Assembly: GCF_026723825.1 (NCBI RefSeq)
Contig: NZ_CP113519.1
Location: forward strand, 3,100,001-3,164,000
Direction of reading: 5' to 3'
DNA from: Pseudomonas sp. GOM7
Lineage (GTDB): Bacteria; Pseudomonadota; Gammaproteobacteria; Pseudomonadales; Pseudomonadaceae
DNA length: 64,000 bases
The notes under the pieces were generated by a model. The model worked only from the letters and a program-made list of their open reading frames with translations, was not told the DNA's origin and did no database searches. The translations under genes were made by a program, and so were the position numbers. This document shows, in pieces, positions 63,192-64,000 of the stretch; position 1 is the first letter of the stretch; every line of letters begins with the position of its first letter.

Positions 63192-64000
63192 TTACCACAG
63201 CGGCAGGATGTAGCTCAGGATCAGGCGATTCTCGTCCAGATCACGGACGAAGCTGGAGCGATAGGTGGCATTACGCCAGGTCAGGGTCAGGTTCTTCAGC
63301 GCTCCCTGGCCGAAGGTGTAGGCGATATCGGTATCACGCTCCCATTCCTGACCTTCGCCGGCGGCGAGGTCGACCTGATCGCCACGCACGTAGCGGGTCA
63401 TGAGCCTCAGTCCGGGAACGCCGACGCTAGCGAAATCGAAGTCGTAGCGCAGTTGCCAGGAACGCTCATCCGGCCCGGCAAAATCGTTGATCTGCAGGAA
63501 GTTGGTCAGGTAGGGCGTGGCACCATCGACATAGGTGAAACCGTCGTCGCCGCGCATCTTCTGGTAGCCAAGCCCCAGTGCATGGCCGGCGAGGCTGTAG
63601 GTGAACATGGCGTTGAGCGCCTGGTTGTCGATCTTGCCGGCCCGCTCCTGCCCTGCCTCACCGTTGTTGAAGTAGCGCAGATCACTCTTGAGCTTGCCCG
63701 CAGGCAACGACAGCCTGTGCTGCAGCCCGGCGAAATGCTGGCGGTAGACATCGCTCAGTTCGGCATGGTGATAGCTGACCAGCAGTTGCGGAGTGAGCGC
63801 ATAGTCGACACCGGCGAAGCGCAGTTCGTCACTTTCCGGGCTGCCACCGAAACGGCCGTTCTTGTTGTTCAGGGCCAGCCTCTCCGAGCCGGATGCATCT
63901 CGCTGCACCACCCGGTTGATCTCACCCAGGGTGAAGGTGGCACGCTCGAGATCCTTGCTCTGCAACTGCCAGCCTTCGTACACCTGCGGCAGCAGGCGCG
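63192..64000 (-). CDS. OprD-family porin, C-terminal part (start beyond window)
   Basis: The minus-strand frame is open from the window edge to the stop at 63192, about 269 residues. Beta-barrel sequence with OprD features: GEINRVVQRDASGSERLALNNK, FAGVDYALTPQLLVSYHHAELSDVYRQHFAGL, DRSWQLRYDFDFASVGVPGLRLMTRYVRGD-like segments and the terminal ENRLILSYILPLW. The order porin-tctC-tctB-tctA is that of opdH-tctCBA in P. aeruginosa, so an OpdH-like tricarboxylate porin is likely. N-terminus and promoter are outside the window. Confidence 0.85.
   Translation of the reverse strand, partial: RLLPQVYEGWQLQSKDLERATFTLGEINRVVQRDASGSERLALNNKNGRFGGSPESDELRFAGVDYALTPQLLVSYHHAELSDVYRQHFAGLQHRLSLPAGKLKSDLRYFNNGEAGQERAGKIDNQALNAMFTYSLAGHALGLGYQKMRGDDGFTYVDGATPYLTNFLQINDFAGPDERSWQLRYDFDFASVGVPGLRLMTRYVRGDQVDLAAGEGQEWERDTDIAYTFGQGALKNLTLTWRNATYRSSFVRDLDENRLILSYILPLW

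Overview
The window reads as chromosomal DNA of a Pseudomonas sensu lato species, probably of the P. mendocina/P. oleovorans (Ectopseudomonas) lineage. The basis is high GC, Pseudomonas-type proteins (OprI, LipA/Lif, ThrH, an OprD-family porin) and gene orders I recall from P. aeruginosa: pabB-thrH-cysH-cysB, oprI-L,D-transpeptidase-tesA-ybbAP-greB-lipA-lif, the PA2552-PA2556 acyl-CoA block, liuRABCDE, and porin-tctCBA. The species is an inference. I saw no tRNA, rRNA, CRISPR array, prophage or intact transposase.

1-10.3 kb: a minus-strand surface/secretion operon comprising a small secreted protein, a C39-like peptidase, two outer-membrane proteins and a DUF4124-repeat protein. It lies downstream of two translationally coupled MalT-type LuxR regulators. 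The small protein carries a motif spaced like a double-glycine leader, yet the neighbouring C39 peptidase has no ABC exporter. This is the best candidate in the window for an undescribed system.

10.4-22 kb: pabB, thrH, a divergent cysH-family gene, cysB, a universal stress protein, a 5'-nucleotidase, a ketopantoate reductase-like protein, a thioredoxin-fold protein, a PilZ protein, DAHP synthase, a GNAT enzyme and a GntP permease.

22-31.7 kb: envelope and lipolysis genes. These are oprI, an L,D-transpeptidase, tesA, ybbA/ybbP, greB, and the lipase lipA with its foldase lif behind a sigma-54-type promoter.

31.9-47.4 kb: a branched-chain acyl-CoA catabolic island. A minus-strand block (acyl-CoA dehydrogenase, thiolase, HSD10-like dehydrogenase, acyl-CoA synthetase, AraC regulator; probably isoleucine/2-methyl-branched acids) faces a plus-strand leucine operon liuRABCDE and acetoacetyl-CoA synthetase. 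Together the plus-strand genes take isovaleryl-CoA to acetyl-CoA plus acetoacetate and then activate the acetoacetate. Nearly every gap in this island holds a palindromic repeat.

47.5-64 kb: an orphan periplasmic binding protein, an extra PilT/PilU-family ATPase, ppiC, a patatin-like phospholipase with a membrane segment, a Sua5-type enzyme, a DabAB inorganic-carbon pump with a divergent LysR regulator, a hydroxyacid dehydrogenase, and tctCBA with the 3' end of an OprD-type porin.

Repeats: two inverted copies of a ~0.88 kb non-coding palindromic composite (13.3 and 52.2 kb), three copies of a ~150 bp palindromic MITE-like element (15.3, 28.1 and 50.0 kb), a four-unit 74-75 bp tandem array after oprI, and a family of GTAGGGTG-ended hairpins in the catabolic island.
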